DNA of 64,000 nucleotides from Cryptomeria japonica (Eukaryota > Streptophyta > Pinopsida > Cupressales > Cupressaceae): contig NC_081407.1 of NCBI RefSeq assembly GCF_030272615.1, forward strand, positions 372,890,998 through 372,954,997, written 5' to 3'. Position 1 is the first letter of the stretch. Each line of letters opens with the position of its first letter. Of this stretch, positions 37,523 through 49,110 are shown one piece after another. Below the pieces are notes generated by a model. The model did no database searches and was not told where the DNA came from. It saw only the letters and a program-made list of their open reading frames with translations. Made by a program: the position numbers and the translations under genes.

Positions 37523-37858
37523 AATACATGCTACAATATGATTGTATACTTCATTGTAAACCCAGAAAAATGAAAATGCAAATAGTAAACACACAAAGCT
37601 CTGTAATTTGAAGACAATGAAAATGCAAATAGTAAACACACAAAGCTCTGTAATTTGAAGACAACTGATTTAACATGGTATCCTCATCAAAATACATGCT
37701 ACAATATGATTGTATACTTCATTGTAAACCCAGAAAAATGAAAATGCAAATAGTAAACACACAAAGCTCTGTAATTTGAAGACAATGAAAATGCAAATAG
37801 TAAACACACAAAGCTCTGTAATTTGAAGACAACTGATTTAACATGGTATCCTCATCAA
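37523..37858. repeat. 168-bp tandem duplication with nested 47-bp duplication
   Basis: Copies start AATACATGCTACAATATG at 37,523 and 37,691. Within each, a 47-bp unit (TGAAAATGCAAATAGTAAAC...) is itself duplicated (37,571/37,618 and the corresponding sites in copy 2). The repeat includes the last codons of the transporter exon at 37,842, so that exon end now occurs twice. Confidence 0.9.
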
Positions 37859-38002
37859 AAGGAATATAGGCCATCTCTTTGCAAGGATCAAACAAATTGT
37901 ACTTCGCAGGAATATAGGCCATCTCTTTGCAAGGATCAAAGAAATTGTACTTAGCACTCTTGCTGAGAATATTTTGGAGAGCCCCAACATACACTATTGC
38001 CG
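37842..38002 (-). pseudogene. Plastid-type ATP/ADP translocase (NTT) exon fragment
   Basis: On the minus strand the fragment reads AIVYVGALQNILSKSAKYNF, then FDPCKEMAYIP, then FDEDTM. This matches the highly conserved FSKSAKYSLFDPCKEMAYIP-type signature of plastid-envelope nucleotide transporters, which exchange ATP and ADP across the inner envelope. A 48-bp tandem duplication (37,861-37,956) repeats 16 residues in frame, so the signature occurs twice. A single exon of a roughly 600-residue membrane protein is present with no partner exons nearby, so this is a fragment and not a gene. Confidence 0.85.
37861..37956. repeat. 48-bp in-frame tandem duplication
   Basis: Two copies starting GGAATATAGGCCATCTCTTT at 37,861 and 37,909, differing at about two positions. 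It duplicates the codons for AKYN(F/L)FDPCKEMAYIP in the transporter fragment. Confidence 0.9.
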
Positions 38003-38609
38003 GGGAGCATGAAAATTTTTATGAAAAAACTTTTTTGTTGTTTATTTTTCACACAATTTTCAATGAAGCTTATTTTAGATTTATTAGGAAAAACCAAAGT
38101 GCTAGTACAAGTAGAGCAGTTGGGTTGTGCAAGGCCATGAGTAACTAAAGACCATAAAGGGTGTGAGCACAAGTGTAACCATGGTTCAGGGAACTACAAA
38201 CTTCAAGGTAAGTAGGTAAGTAGGTAGATCAAATTTCTACACTACCTGACATTAGAAAGAATAAAACCCGGCATGTGCATTGGAAGACGGTATTGGAGGA
38301 TTAAACAGTGGTTTCTAGTCATTATAGAATGCAAATGAAAAGGAAAAGAAGAATGCAATAGAATTTGGCATGTTATTAATGAATATATCACAGTAATTAG
38401 ATAATAAGAATAAGGATGAGCTTGTACAGCCCCCTATACCAATCTAAATCGTTGGTTGTAGTAAAGCTTTAACATGTTGAACTTATAATGTCTTTATCAA
38501 GTTGTTGTTCAGTGAGGGAAATCAATCACAACTACATTCAAACTGAAGCAAACATAGCTCGATCCTTATCAAGGCTCTGAATACTCTACTCTCACATAAA
38601 TAGTTGTCA

Positions 38610-39270
38610 AATGTTGTAATTGCAAGTGCCAAATTAGACATGCGTGCAAAATGTGGAATCATAGACTAAACACCTAAATTGTTTGACAAAATCTCTCATA
38701 AATGCAAAAGGGGTTGTGCCATACTATGGAGTATAGACAAGTCAAGTGAACCGTTTGACATAATTCTGAAAGAGATGTAAACAAATTGTTTGACAAAATC
38801 CCTCAGAAATGCAAATGGGGTTGTACCATACTATTTGACAAAATGTCTCAAAGAGATGTAAACAAATTGTTTACACAATTCTTCAAAGTAATGTGTGCAC
38901 AGATGCGGGAGCTTACACGTGGCATGTAAACAAATTGTTTGACAAAATCCCTCAGAAATGCAAATGGGGTTGTACCATACTATTTGACAAAATGTCTCAA
39001 AGAGATGTAAACAAATTGTTTACACAATTCTTCAAAGTAATGTGTGCACAGATGCGGGAGCTTACACGTGGCATGTGAACTGTATAACAAGAAGAGAAAC
39101 CTTGGAGAGGCATCTCGTGGAATGTAATGATTGTTCGATATGCACAAAATGAATTTTTTGAAAAATCTTTAGCAGCTTTTAAATAAATGCAGTTGACAGG
39201 TGTAAAGCTAAAATTAACAAAAATTAACAATCTTTGCCAATATCCTCTGCTATGCATATGCAGGTTGGAA
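38610..39270 (+). pseudogene. PPR protein pseudogene fragment
   Basis: Plant PPR phrases are readable despite stops: NVVIASAKLDMRAKCGIID at 38,610 (compare VIGSALVDMYAKCG), LFDKI, then repeated decayed LFDK(I/M)-type stretches, RGMSWN-like sequence and WNVMIVRYAQNEFFEKSLAA, then MQLTGVK at about 39,115-39,210. These are the loops and helices of PLS-type pentatricopeptide proteins, which bind organellar RNA. Stops, frame changes and the internal 149-bp duplication rule out function. Confidence 0.8.
38775..39072. repeat. Perfect 149-bp tandem duplication inside the PPR pseudogene
   Basis: Copies start ATGTAAACAAATTGTTTGAC at 38,775 and 38,924 and are identical by eye over 149 bp. Confidence 0.92.
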
Positions 39271-39540
39271 GAATTGGTATAGCAAATGAAGGGTGTAGGG
39301 TATTTCTAGGCTCAAGACATTGTGGAAGAGAAGAAAAAAAATTTATTTACCTATCATCATAGTGGAAATGAGGCCCCAATTTGAACCACACGAGCAATCC
39401 ATGAGGTGCACTCAAATAAAGGGCAAAGTGTGATTGTACTGTGATATAATAGGCTATCTGTAGATTCATTACATTCTATGAATCTACGTTACCGTAGAGA
39501 AATATATGTAGAATAAAGCATAAGATTGTTTAAAAAAAAT

Positions 39541-39837
39541 TAGAATGAAATGCAAGCAAAGGTTAAGATTGTTTTTAAAGAATAAAGCACTGAATACAAG
39601 AAATAAAGCCAAGAAAAGCCTAAATATTATTTTAGAAGAATAAAAAAAATGCTAAATAATTATAGTTGAACTAGAAAGGGGTGGGGCGCTCCCCCAGACC
39701 CATTTAAAAAAAATTAGAATGAAATGCAAGCAAAGGTTAAGATTGTTTTTAAAGAATAAAGCACTGAATACAAGAAATAAAGCCAAGAAAAGCCTAAATA
39801 TTATTTTAGAAGAATAAAAAAAATGCTAAATAATTAT
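39541..39837. repeat. Two 123-bp direct copies, 174-bp period
   Basis: Copies start TAGAATGAAATGCAAGCAAA at 39,541 and 39,715. Between them lies a short GC-rich spacer (GGGGTGGGGCGCTCCCCC) that looks like a small insertion. Confidence 0.9.
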
Positions 39838-40157
39838 TTAGAAGATTAAAGTGGAAAAAAGAGTTGCTTAATTTTTATACACTGGTACTAAGGTTTTAGA
39901 GATTTTGGAAATTTCTGTTTTATAAGGTAGTCTGCTAGAAACTTTCTGAGCCAAATGTAGTGCCCAGGAGTTGGTGACTGTACCTTCTCTGGAAAGTTTT
40001 TCTTAATTGCATGTATTATCTGCAATTGTTCTTTGAAATACACTTAAGTTACATTTAGTTTGTGTAAGATTTCTGTTGTTTCCTTTGATATCCTTTAATG
40101 TAGATCTCTTCTAGGAAAAAAAAGCATTTCAATACTGAAATCCTAAAACCATATTCC

Positions 40158-40692
40158 TTCTTTTGTTTTCAAGTTTTCAGTCTAAATTTCTTTTGTTTTC
40201 AAGTTTTCAGTCTAAATTTCTATAAAGTTTCAGTTTCAAATTTCATTTTGGATCATAACATTATATTCCTCTGTCTCTTCTATGTTTTCAAGTTTTCAGT
40301 CTAAATTTCTATAAAGTTTCAGTTTCAAATTTCATTTTGGATCATAACATTATATTCCTCTGTCTCTTCTATATTGTGCTTTTGGATCATAACATTATAT
40401 TCCTCTGTCTCTTCTATGTTTTCAAGTTTTCAGTCTAAATTTCTATAAAGTTTCAGTTTAAAAAACAAGTTTTCAGTCTAAATTTCTATAAAGTTTCAGT
40501 TTCAAATTTCATTTTGGATCATAACATTATATTCCTCTGTCTCTTCTATATTGTGCTTTTGGATCATAACATTATATTCCTCTGTCTCTTCTATGTTTTC
40601 AAGTTTTCAGTCTAAATTTCTATAAAGTTTCAGTTTCAAATTTCATTTTGGATCATAACATTATATTCCTCTGTCTCTTCTATATTGTGCTT
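40158..40692. repeat. Complex minisatellite (about five mosaic units)
   Basis: Reiterated blocks TTTTCAAGTTTTCAGTCTAA, TCTATAAAGTTTCAGTTTCA and TTGGATCATAACATTATATT, then CCTCTGTCTCTTCTAT, in shuffled order with near-perfect identity. Some units lack a block, which suggests successive unequal exchange or template switching. Confidence 0.9.
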
Positions 40693-40875
40693 TTTTTCCC
40701 AATTGTTTTCATATTTTATGCTGATTAGCTCATATCAAAAGGTGCTCTAGGTGGTCTGTAAATCTTCTAGAGGAGACTCTATTGTTCAAACTTCAAACTT
40801 CAATTGCCTTCCACAAAATTCATTAAATGGAATATAAAATACATTAGGAAGGTTAACACATTTGATCTTGAAAAC

Positions 40876-40925
40876 ACTTGGATGACTCATAGGGAAGAGC
40901 ACTTGGATGACTCATAGGGAAGAGC
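40876..40925. repeat. Perfect 25-bp tandem duplication
   Basis: ACTTGGATGACTCATAGGGA followed by AGAGC, twice. Confidence 0.9.
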
Positions 40926-41928
40926 TAACTTATGTTGCTCAGGCAACAACCTAAAAAAATATTACCTAAGAGAGGAGATTGCATCAAGCTTTACTTGTGA
41001 TGATGAATTTTTTCTACACATATATGATCTGAACTATGAGTTTAAAAATAGTAGCTACACATCCAAGCAGTGAGCTGGATCTCAATATATGTAAATAGTT
41101 TCAGAACAAAAGACAAATTTACCAATAAAGAAAACCCAAAGATATGTCCCAGTTGAAATGATTTTTGTAAAAAACTCTTAGGATGAGTAGCTTAGAGTCC
41201 AGACCAACTTCTCACACTCTGAGGAGCATATTTAAAAGTACAAAACTTCCTCCAAAACTAATCATTGCAGATTAAAAAATTGAGATTTTCCCCTATAGAT
41301 CTATGAATATTCCAAGATCATTAAAAAGATATCCACAATCAACTGTATAGAGAGTCAAGACCTAGGTTCAGCCCAAATGTTTGGCAAGACTATAAATGGA
41401 AGCTCTTCTATAAGCCTAGAGATCTCTAGAACCTATATCAAGCACATTTATCTTTAGTGCATGTCGAGCACAAGTATAATGGCTATATGGGATTTAAAAC
41501 CATAAACCTTGATTGAAAGTTGAAATCCATGACGTTCAAACATGCTGAGATGTATATGGAATAAAGAATGTCAAGTTTATGCATATTATCTGTTTTTAAT
41601 ATATATAGTAGCTCCCACTTTAGGAATCTTTTTGCATCCGCCATCATTTAAAAGGTGCGTATGATAGACTAATCACATGTACAATTGCAAGACTTGTCGA
41701 GCATAAATAGATTTACTGTAATATGCAAGTGCATATTCTATTCCCTGGATGGCCATGGATAATACCATTTATGTTCATCAATTTCATTTTCCTACTTACA
41801 GGAATCTAGAGCAATGCATGATCCAGCTAAAACTTTGAAATAGTAAAAAATGGTAATATGTTATCATTGTTATGGAATTTGCGAAATAAATTGAAAAGAT
41901 GACTAACCACTTGGTATATGTATCAAAC
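40926..41928. other. Non-coding, between repeats and the ZFPL1-type exons
   Basis: AT-rich and non-repetitive, with no coding motif seen. It may be intron or 3' region of the ZFPL1-type gene, because the last exons of that gene were not found. Confidence 0.4.
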
Positions 41929-43913
41929 CTTTTCCACAGTCCTGAACAGGGCAGTCGGTACTTTTTTCCTCGCCTCGAAAAGAATAATTTCTAGAGTACA
42001 CCATCTGCATAAGACAACAAAATATTTTATTTTTGGAATTAAGAAGTAAAATCCTTGAATCAAAATTCTCTGGGCATTGATTATATATGAAATGAATAAT
42101 TGACCAAAATTTATTGGGTAGAAACTAATTACAGAAATCTTTGGACTTCCAACAGACTCTGCAATCCCAATCTCAGGTGAACAAGACTTTGGAGTTTCAA
42201 TATTTATCGTCTTTCTTGGTGATTTAAGTGTTTCCCCACTCTCTAATACATTTTGATCTTTAGGAATATAGTTTTGCTGTGCCTTTTGACTCTTCGGATC
42301 TTTGTACATTTCAGCAAGAGGTGATGACAAACTAAAAACTGTTGATCGAATCTCAGAACGTGGCTGTGAGAATCCTTGCTCAGAGAAATTTGATAATAGT
42401 TCAGAAGCTAATGGCAATAGAGAATTCTTGTCCAACATAAAAATATGGCTCTGCAAGAAAAGAATCATGTTTGATTAATAAAATGCATGCAATTATCTCA
42501 GATGCCACTGCAATACATTTATTTTCACTAGTTTCTCTGTGTGATGATAATATGATCTTGAAAAGATCTAATTTTATATATTTCAAACTTGTGGATCTGA
42601 ATGATTTGGTTCAGCAACATTATGTAATTGAGAAACATAAAATCAAGCATCTGCAGATCAGAGATAATAGATCCGTGAGACTGATGTGTGCATTCGATAC
42701 CCTCGCAAATAATTCCTCCAACTGATTGGCAAGGGAAGAACCAGAACTAACAAACTGCTTCTTTGTGGGCCATATCTACAAAGTAAATTTCATACTATCA
42801 GAAAAATGACCATACTCTATGCTAGATGTAACACTTTGCAAGAACTCTATTGTTGAATTGGAGCCTGGATTAAAATAGTAGTTGAACTAAACCTGAAGTG
42901 CTATTACCAATTTAGATCCAAAATCTTCATGCAATATGCAAGAATATAATATTTTATAAACTAATCTTGACTTACTTGGCTTTACTATTAATTATAGTTT
43001 CCAAAAAGAATGCTTTAGTGTGAAAATGACAAACATGTCTTCCTAAATTTCTAGCTTATTGATCTAAGACTGAAGACAACAACATACACTTTATTGAAAC
43101 TAAAATGGTTCATGCATTGAGCTAAAATAGAACACATTTTTCTTCGCAAGAATTCAAACCAAAACAGAGCTCTGTATCATTTTCTCTGAAACAAACTAAA
43201 CTAGGTGCTAGTATATTAGCAGCAAAAGACACAAGTAGACATAGAAGCTTACTTGTGATTTGCATGAAGGACATGTGTAACCAGTTGGAGATGAGGATCC
43301 TTTCAAAAGTAGAAGCAAGCATGAATTATGCAAAACATCTGAGCACAATCCTTCCATGATTAGACTTGTCCTATGCTAATAAATAATCTCATTCCTGTAA
43401 AATCAACGTTAGTGAAGTTCAAGGAAAAACATACGTAAGCAGCCGAGCCGAGTGACAGAGCAACTTGAATGAGTTAGCATCTGCAAGCAAAAGCTACATT
43501 TTGGTAGGAAACTGTAACTAGAATCAACCATCCACTTTGCATATGTCCTCACCTATTATCCACCCATATACAATAATACATAACATCTTAAGAATGTCTC
43601 TGGGAGAAAGTTAGAAACAAGCCCACACCCCTAAATTATGCATTGTATTACAGAAACGAACATAGGATACTCAATGGTGACTACATGTAGTTTATGTTAT
43701 ATTTGTCAAATCTCAAATTTGGGTCTAAATGGTAACAGAGAACGAGTACTGAATATCTCTATATATTATTTTCCATGACAAGAAACCCCAAAAATTGAGA
43801 CTATGAACTGAGATCACCTCACAATTATCACTGTGTTCAGGAAAGCAGATGCAATCTCCACATATAGGAACCTTATGTGTACAACAATATAGTTGTGTTT
43901 CCTTCACACATTT
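41929..43913 (-). CDS. ZFPL1: ZFPL1-type zinc-finger protein, six exons, both ends missing
   Basis: Exons on the minus strand: 43,913-43,818 (B-box-like KCVKETQLYC, THKVPICGDCICFPEH), 43,552-43,435 (VRTYAKWMVDSSY, KCSFCLQM, RLGCL), 43,338-43,253 (HVLHNSCLL, GYTCPSCKSQ), 42,775-42,701 (IWPTKKQFVSSGSSLANQLE), 42,450-42,133 (a 106-codon low-homology Ser/Pro-rich linker) and 42,004-41,929 (MVYSRNYSF...). All internal introns are GT-AG and phases agree across joins (0,1,0,0,0). Together the B-box and RING-like ligands match zinc finger protein-like 1, in animals a cis-Golgi membrane protein that binds GM130. No stop is seen in about 256 codons. Missing are the initiator exon (no AG acceptor just before KCVK) and the C-terminal transmembrane exon, so the gene is either split by long introns or truncated. 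The limits of the first and last exons are approximate. Confidence 0.85.
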
Positions 43914-44551
43914 CAGCAAATCAATTGAAAAATCGTTAAAAAGGAATAGGGTGAAGCACAAATTCTTAATCCTTATTTTTTCGCATATTCTTTTAGAGGC
44001 TTCATGAATTTTGGAAAATGAAGCAAAGAATCAGAGGATACAATGATAAATGCATTCTAATTAAAGACACTTTTGAGGGATGGACTTGCAGACTTTCAGT
44101 CTATAGTGAGTAAAACAAAATAATGGAGTGAAGACTTTCGGAATAAAGCATTGTTTTGGCTGTCTAATGGATGGCAATGATGAAAATATCAGAACACACG
44201 AACCAATTGCCACAACAATTTAGCAGGAGAGGAAGATGAGCAATTCCCAAACTCCACCCAACGTTTTCTTGAATGTACACAATCATAGGAACCAATACAA
44301 ATAAAACACTGCATAAGCCAAAATACCACCAATTGAAGAAGGAGCTCTTGTTCTTCCTCTTTGCTGAGCCTCAGAGTAACCTAACAGAAGAGATATCAAT
44401 GGGCAGTCGCATCTAGCCATATTATCACCCACAAAGAGCAATTTAGGGTCAATTTAAGAGCAATTCACCCAATCAAAAGAAAAAGAAAAAAGCATCTACT
44501 CTAATATGTAATTTTGAGAGATCTAGGGCAGAGCATGAATCGGTACCATTT

Positions 44552-44668
44552 CCATTCGTGAAGAATAAAACCCTCCTCTTGCATCTGGTCAGGGGGAGGA
44601 ATAATTGGGCCATCAGAGGGCATACTGTACTCCTAGACATCGAAGGGATTTTGAATCTGGCAAGCCAT
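44552..44668 (-). pseudogene. Clathrin light chain-like fragment
   Basis: From ATG 44,668 on the minus strand the reading is MACQIQNPFDV, a TAG stop, then EYSMPSDGPIIPPPDQMQEE and GFILHEW. The SDGPI(L/I)PPP...M..EEGF.L.EW motif is characteristic of plant clathrin light chains, just before the heavy-chain-binding helix, which is absent here (the sequence diverges after EW). One in-frame stop and the lack of following exons make it a broken fragment. It lies in the same orientation as, and 0.6 kb upstream of, the ZFPL1-type exons. Confidence 0.6.
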
Positions 44669-44794
44669 GTATGATTCGTATTTCATAGAGACAAATAAAT
44701 GGCTATGGTATCACGTTTGACGAACGAAATAGGTGATGGTGATCGAGTGTGGCAAAAGTAGAATGAATAACAACACACATTATCGACAATTCAT

Positions 44795-44986
44795 ATGAAT
44801 CGAACAAATTTATGTAGAGAGGATCGATTAAAGGAAGTGCTTCACAATCTACTTAGAAAGCACAACCCCTCGCCACGTTTAAATGGGTATGCAAAATGTG
44901 AAAGCATAGTCAAGGCATGTGGATTATTGAATGAATGCCATCTTGTGCTTGGAATAATAACCCTGCAAGACCCTGCAAGGCACTGA
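44795..44986 (+). pseudogene. Possible PPR fragment
   Basis: A 63-codon plus-strand reading contains REDRLKEVLHNLL and NGYAKCESIVKACGLL, which resemble the N-terminal region and a MYAKCGSI-type repeat of PPR proteins. There is no flanking continuation. It is short and weak, and placed here because two other PPR fragments lie on the same strand at 38.6 and 53.4 kb. Confidence 0.4.
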
Positions 44987-45825
44987 CAAAGACCTAATTT
45001 TTGGTGCGTTCTCTCCCATTGGGAATTGAGCAGACCTCTGCAAACCACCGACAACCCTAATCAGCAGGCGCCAAGAATACTGACATCAGCATTTGGCATA
45101 AACAATATGCAACTTTAAGTATGCACATAAGGAAATGGAAAAATATCGAAAAACACAGGTCTTCTTAATCCATTTAATCAAAAGATAACGAAAGAAGCCT
45201 TCGCTATAGTTCCCGGCAGGAACTAATAAGTTTGCTATTTTATAGTGAAAACAAGTTTCAACAAGCTTATGAGCTTACAAAGTGCTAGTTCAATATTCTA
45301 TTGAATTATCACCATTTGCCCTTTTGGTGAAATTAAGTTTTAGTGAACTTACGAGTTTTCAAATTAGAGAAAGTTTGTATTGAAGTGCCATCATCTCTCT
45401 TTTTGCTGAATTTTTTTGATGGACTTAAGAGTTTGAAAACTTCAAATTTTGTTGAAACAAAAGTCTTTAAAACACTTAATTGTTTCCTTCTTTCCTCTTT
45501 TGTCTGATGATAGTTTCTTTTAAGTAAAGTATGGATTTGAGAAACTAATAAGTTTGCAAAGTTAAGGATATGCTAAAATAAATCTACTTGAATTAAACTT
45601 GATAGTCTTGAACCAAAAGTACAATGCAATAATTGGAAAAGAAAAATAGTATTTTTGGATGATGAGGATCACATGTACACCCAAATGCTCCTACATCATA
45701 CATTCTATGTAGGAGAAATTTTACATGGGTTTGGATCTCATGAAAATTTTGGGCAATATAGAATGGAAATTTCATACTTATCTAATTAGGAGGTTTTAAA
45801 CCATGATGCTTCATATATCTTTCTA

Positions 45826-46566
45826 TTTAGATCTCTCTACCTCTATCTCCCTATCTTTCTTATCTATATCCCTATACCTCTCTATCTATATATATCTCAC
45901 TCTATCTATACCACTCCCTCTCTCCATCTTTCTATTTATATCTCCTAGCCTCTCTACCTCTCTCCTTATCTCTCTATCTCTTTCCCTATCCCTCTCTACC
46001 TCTCTATCTCACCCTCTTCCTCTTCATCCCTCCCCCTCTTCTTCTCCCTCTCCCTCTCCCTCTCTACCTAAATCTCTTCCTTCCCCCTTTTTTCTTTCTC
46101 TACCTCATCTTCTATCTCTCCTCCCCTCTCTATATCCTCTCTTATTATCTTTCCTTCCCTCTCTCTATATATCCTCTTTCTATCTCTCCCTCCCTCTCTC
46201 CCTCCTTATCCCCTATCTATCTCTCTATATCTTCTCTGTCTCTCCCCCACCCCCTCTCTCTCCACATCTCTCTCCATATCACCATTATTCTCTTTCCCGA
46301 GCTCTCATTATCCCACTATTTCTCTCTACATGTATTCATCTCTAATTGTCTCTCTAGTTATCTCTATTCATCAGTATCCTCTCTCCCTCTCTCTATACAT
46401 CTCCTTATATGTCTGTCTCTCTATCACTCTATTTCTCTATCTCTATCACTTTGTCCCTTCCTCTCCATCTCTCCCTCTATATCCCCCTATCTCTCTATCT
46501 CCCCCTTTAACTCTCTCTATTTGTTTGTAATCCTCTTCCTTTCTCACTCTATATTCATCTCTAGTT
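45826..46566. repeat. Pyrimidine-rich (TC/TA) low-complexity tract, left block
   Basis: Continuous CTCTATCTCT-type sequence with almost no G on the plus strand. Long Ser/Leu-rich ORFs here are artefacts. Confidence 0.95.
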
Positions 46567-46572
46567 CTATCT

Positions 46573-48169
46573 TGATGATAGGGAGGACCCTAGATTGCTT
46601 GAGTCAACTTGACTCACACCAAGGCCTTTTTCCTAGCCTAACCCTGGAATGCTCCTCTCTATTCCCCTAATCCACTCTAGGTCCTCACTACCAAGGTTTG
46701 ATACTTTTCTATTTGTGAATTCACTTGCGTAAATCCACCAACTCACTAATCCATCGGATCTCACCAAACACCTTGCAGGGTTTGCTCTACCATGAATTAT
46801 ACCTACAACTTCTGCTAAGTTTTTTTCCTCCTCATGCTTGGATCTTCACTCCCTTTGATCCCATCTTCTCTTGGTCTGAAGCTAATAGCCTAGACTCCAG
46901 TCTACCCTGCAAGTGATTCCTCTTGGTCACTTATACCTAGTCAGGCTATCATCTAGCTCGCCTAGGGCTAGTCTGTTGAAACGCCCAATGTCATTCCCTA
47001 GTCTGCTACAAGTAGAACTCTACTATATATGACTGGCTCTTCTTGAAAGCCTCCAATGGTCGTGTGGATCCCACGATGGAGAGTCAAGACAAAGCCATGT
47101 TCACAAATGTGAAACACAAACATAAAACAAGAGCACAAAAAGAGACTTTATTTACAGAGCCGAGCTTGGCACGAATGCAACTTGGAATTCAGGAAACAAG
47201 GAAAAACAATATTTACCCTATCTACATTAGCACTTAAATATTTAAGGCATGTTTACAATTTACAAACACAAATTGCACTCTACAAAAAAGAAACCAGAAA
47301 ATGGTCTTCAAATTGTTATTCAAAAGATGTTCTTTGCTCCACCTATCCAACCTCCTTACAGAATGCCCATTGGGTCTTTTATAGCCTCTATGACATGTCA
47401 TGAAACATCCCTAATGGATGAGATCAAACTCGACATAATTGGTTTCCTACTGTAACTGATTTTCAATTCTATAGGGTCATCGGAATAGCATGAAAATAGT
47501 TGCTTCGATGATCGATGACAGTTTACAAAGTGCACACCTTCTTATTGAGTTATCAACATAGTGTCAAAACACTCCCGCTGATATCTGATGACGTGCTCCC
47601 AACAGTATGCTATTCCATCAGGTTATCGGTGTAGCCCTAAACATGTTAGGCCGATAGCCGATGGTGCGCTCCGAACTCACTCCACTCGCTCCAAACTATA
47701 TGCTTTTGCATTGGGTTATCGAGTTAGCATCAAACATGTTATACTAATAGCCGATGGTGCACTCCAAACCATATGCCTTTTCCATTGGGTTATCAGGTTA
47801 GCATCAAACATATTATACCGATACCCAATGGCTCCACTTCGACTTGCTCCAACTGCTAGCGACTTCATCAGGTTATCGGGGTAGGTAGAAAACACTCCCT
47901 CCGATATCCGATGGCTCCACTCTGATCTTGTGCAAACTCATTGGGGTATCGGGATAGGGTAAAACCGGTTGTTCTGATGGCCGATGGTTGTACTCCACAT
48001 GTTGGTGGTGTCATCAGGGCAAGTCTCACCGAAAACATGAATTTTCACAAAGAAGAAAAAATGCACTCCAAGCTCCAAACAAACAACCTAGTGGACTAGT
48101 TACAGTCCTTATGCCAAAATTGCCAAAATTGAAAAGGGTATTTTCTCACCCTTAGGTGCTCCTGCACCA
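46573..48169 (-). mobile_element. Putative solo LTR (about 1.6 kb) with hairpin series
   Basis: A non-pyrimidine insert interrupts the tract. On the minus strand it starts TGGTGCAGGAGCACC and ends GGGTCCTCCCTATCATCA, a TG...CA pair. The flanks (TATCT and TTTGA) do not match, so the boundaries are tentative. The interior lacks a coding domain. The part from 47,470 to 48,030 carries the hairpin series listed separately. Confidence 0.5.
47470..48030. repeat. Series of seven or eight hairpin units (TTATCGG / CCGATA)
   Basis: Units at about 47,475, 47,550, 47,620, 47,715, 47,785, 47,870, 47,940 and 48,012. Each reads (C)CATCAGGTTATCGG..., about 20 bp, then ...CCGATAGCCGATGG, so the ends pair with each other. 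Most are followed by GCTCC or ACTCC. Spacing is 65-95 bp. The arm sequence differs entirely from the E0 array. Confidence 0.75.
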
Positions 48170-49041
48170 TTTGATCTCTCCATCTCTATCTCTAGACATG
48201 CATCCCTCTCTCTATTGATCCATCTCTCTCCCTCTTCCTAGACCTCTATATCTATATCTCTTTGCCTCTCTATCTCCATCTCTCTGGATATTACTTCTTT
48301 TATCTCTTTTGCTATCTCTATCTTGTCATCTCTCCATCTCTCTCGATTCTCATATATATATGTATATATCACTTCCTATGTCCACATGTATCTTTATATC
48401 ACTCCCCCTCTCCCTTTATATACTTATCTCTTCCATCTCTATGTATCCCCCTTTATCTCATGTATCACTTCCTATCTCCACATTTACCTTTATATCACTC
48501 CTCTCTCTCTTTATCTATCCCCCTCATTCTCTCATGTATCACTTTCCTTCTCCTTCTCCAATCCAACTCCATCTTTTGTCTCACTCCTCCCCCCTCTATC
48601 TCACCATATTTTTTTATCCCTATCTCTCCCTCTCTCCCTCTCCCCCTATTTAAAATATAAAATGAGGTTGTTGGTAATGGAGCATAATTATCTTCCTATT
48701 TTTTGTTTTTGTTTCTATTGCTATCTCTATCTTTGTATCTCTCTTATACACTCCTCTTTCTTCATCTCTCCTACTAACTCTATAAATGTCATTTCTTGTG
48801 ACTTTATCTTTATCTCTCTATATCCATCTCAGTGATTGTCTCCCTCTTTCTATCTCTATTTCTCCCTCTCCCTCTTTATCACACTTTGTCCCACCCCCTC
48901 TATATTTCACAAGTTATATCTAGTTTGTCTCTCCATTCTATTTCTATTTATACCTCTTTCTATTCTTATTTCTTCCTCTCTCCCTCTTTCTATCCCCATC
49001 TCCCCCTCTCTTCTCATCACTCCTTTTTATATCTCTCTACT

Positions 49042-49110
<69 letters not shown>

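Noticed and set aside
41923-42468. Single 181-codon ORF as a gene
   Set aside because: It reads through two introns of the ZFPL1-type gene. Only the part within exon 42,450-42,133 is coding.
43818-43961. Start of the ZFPL1-type protein at 43,961
   Set aside because: The codon there is TTG and the upstream residues do not fit the family; the true first exon was not found.
45803-46345. 180-codon ORF
   Set aside because: Same pyrimidine tract artefact.
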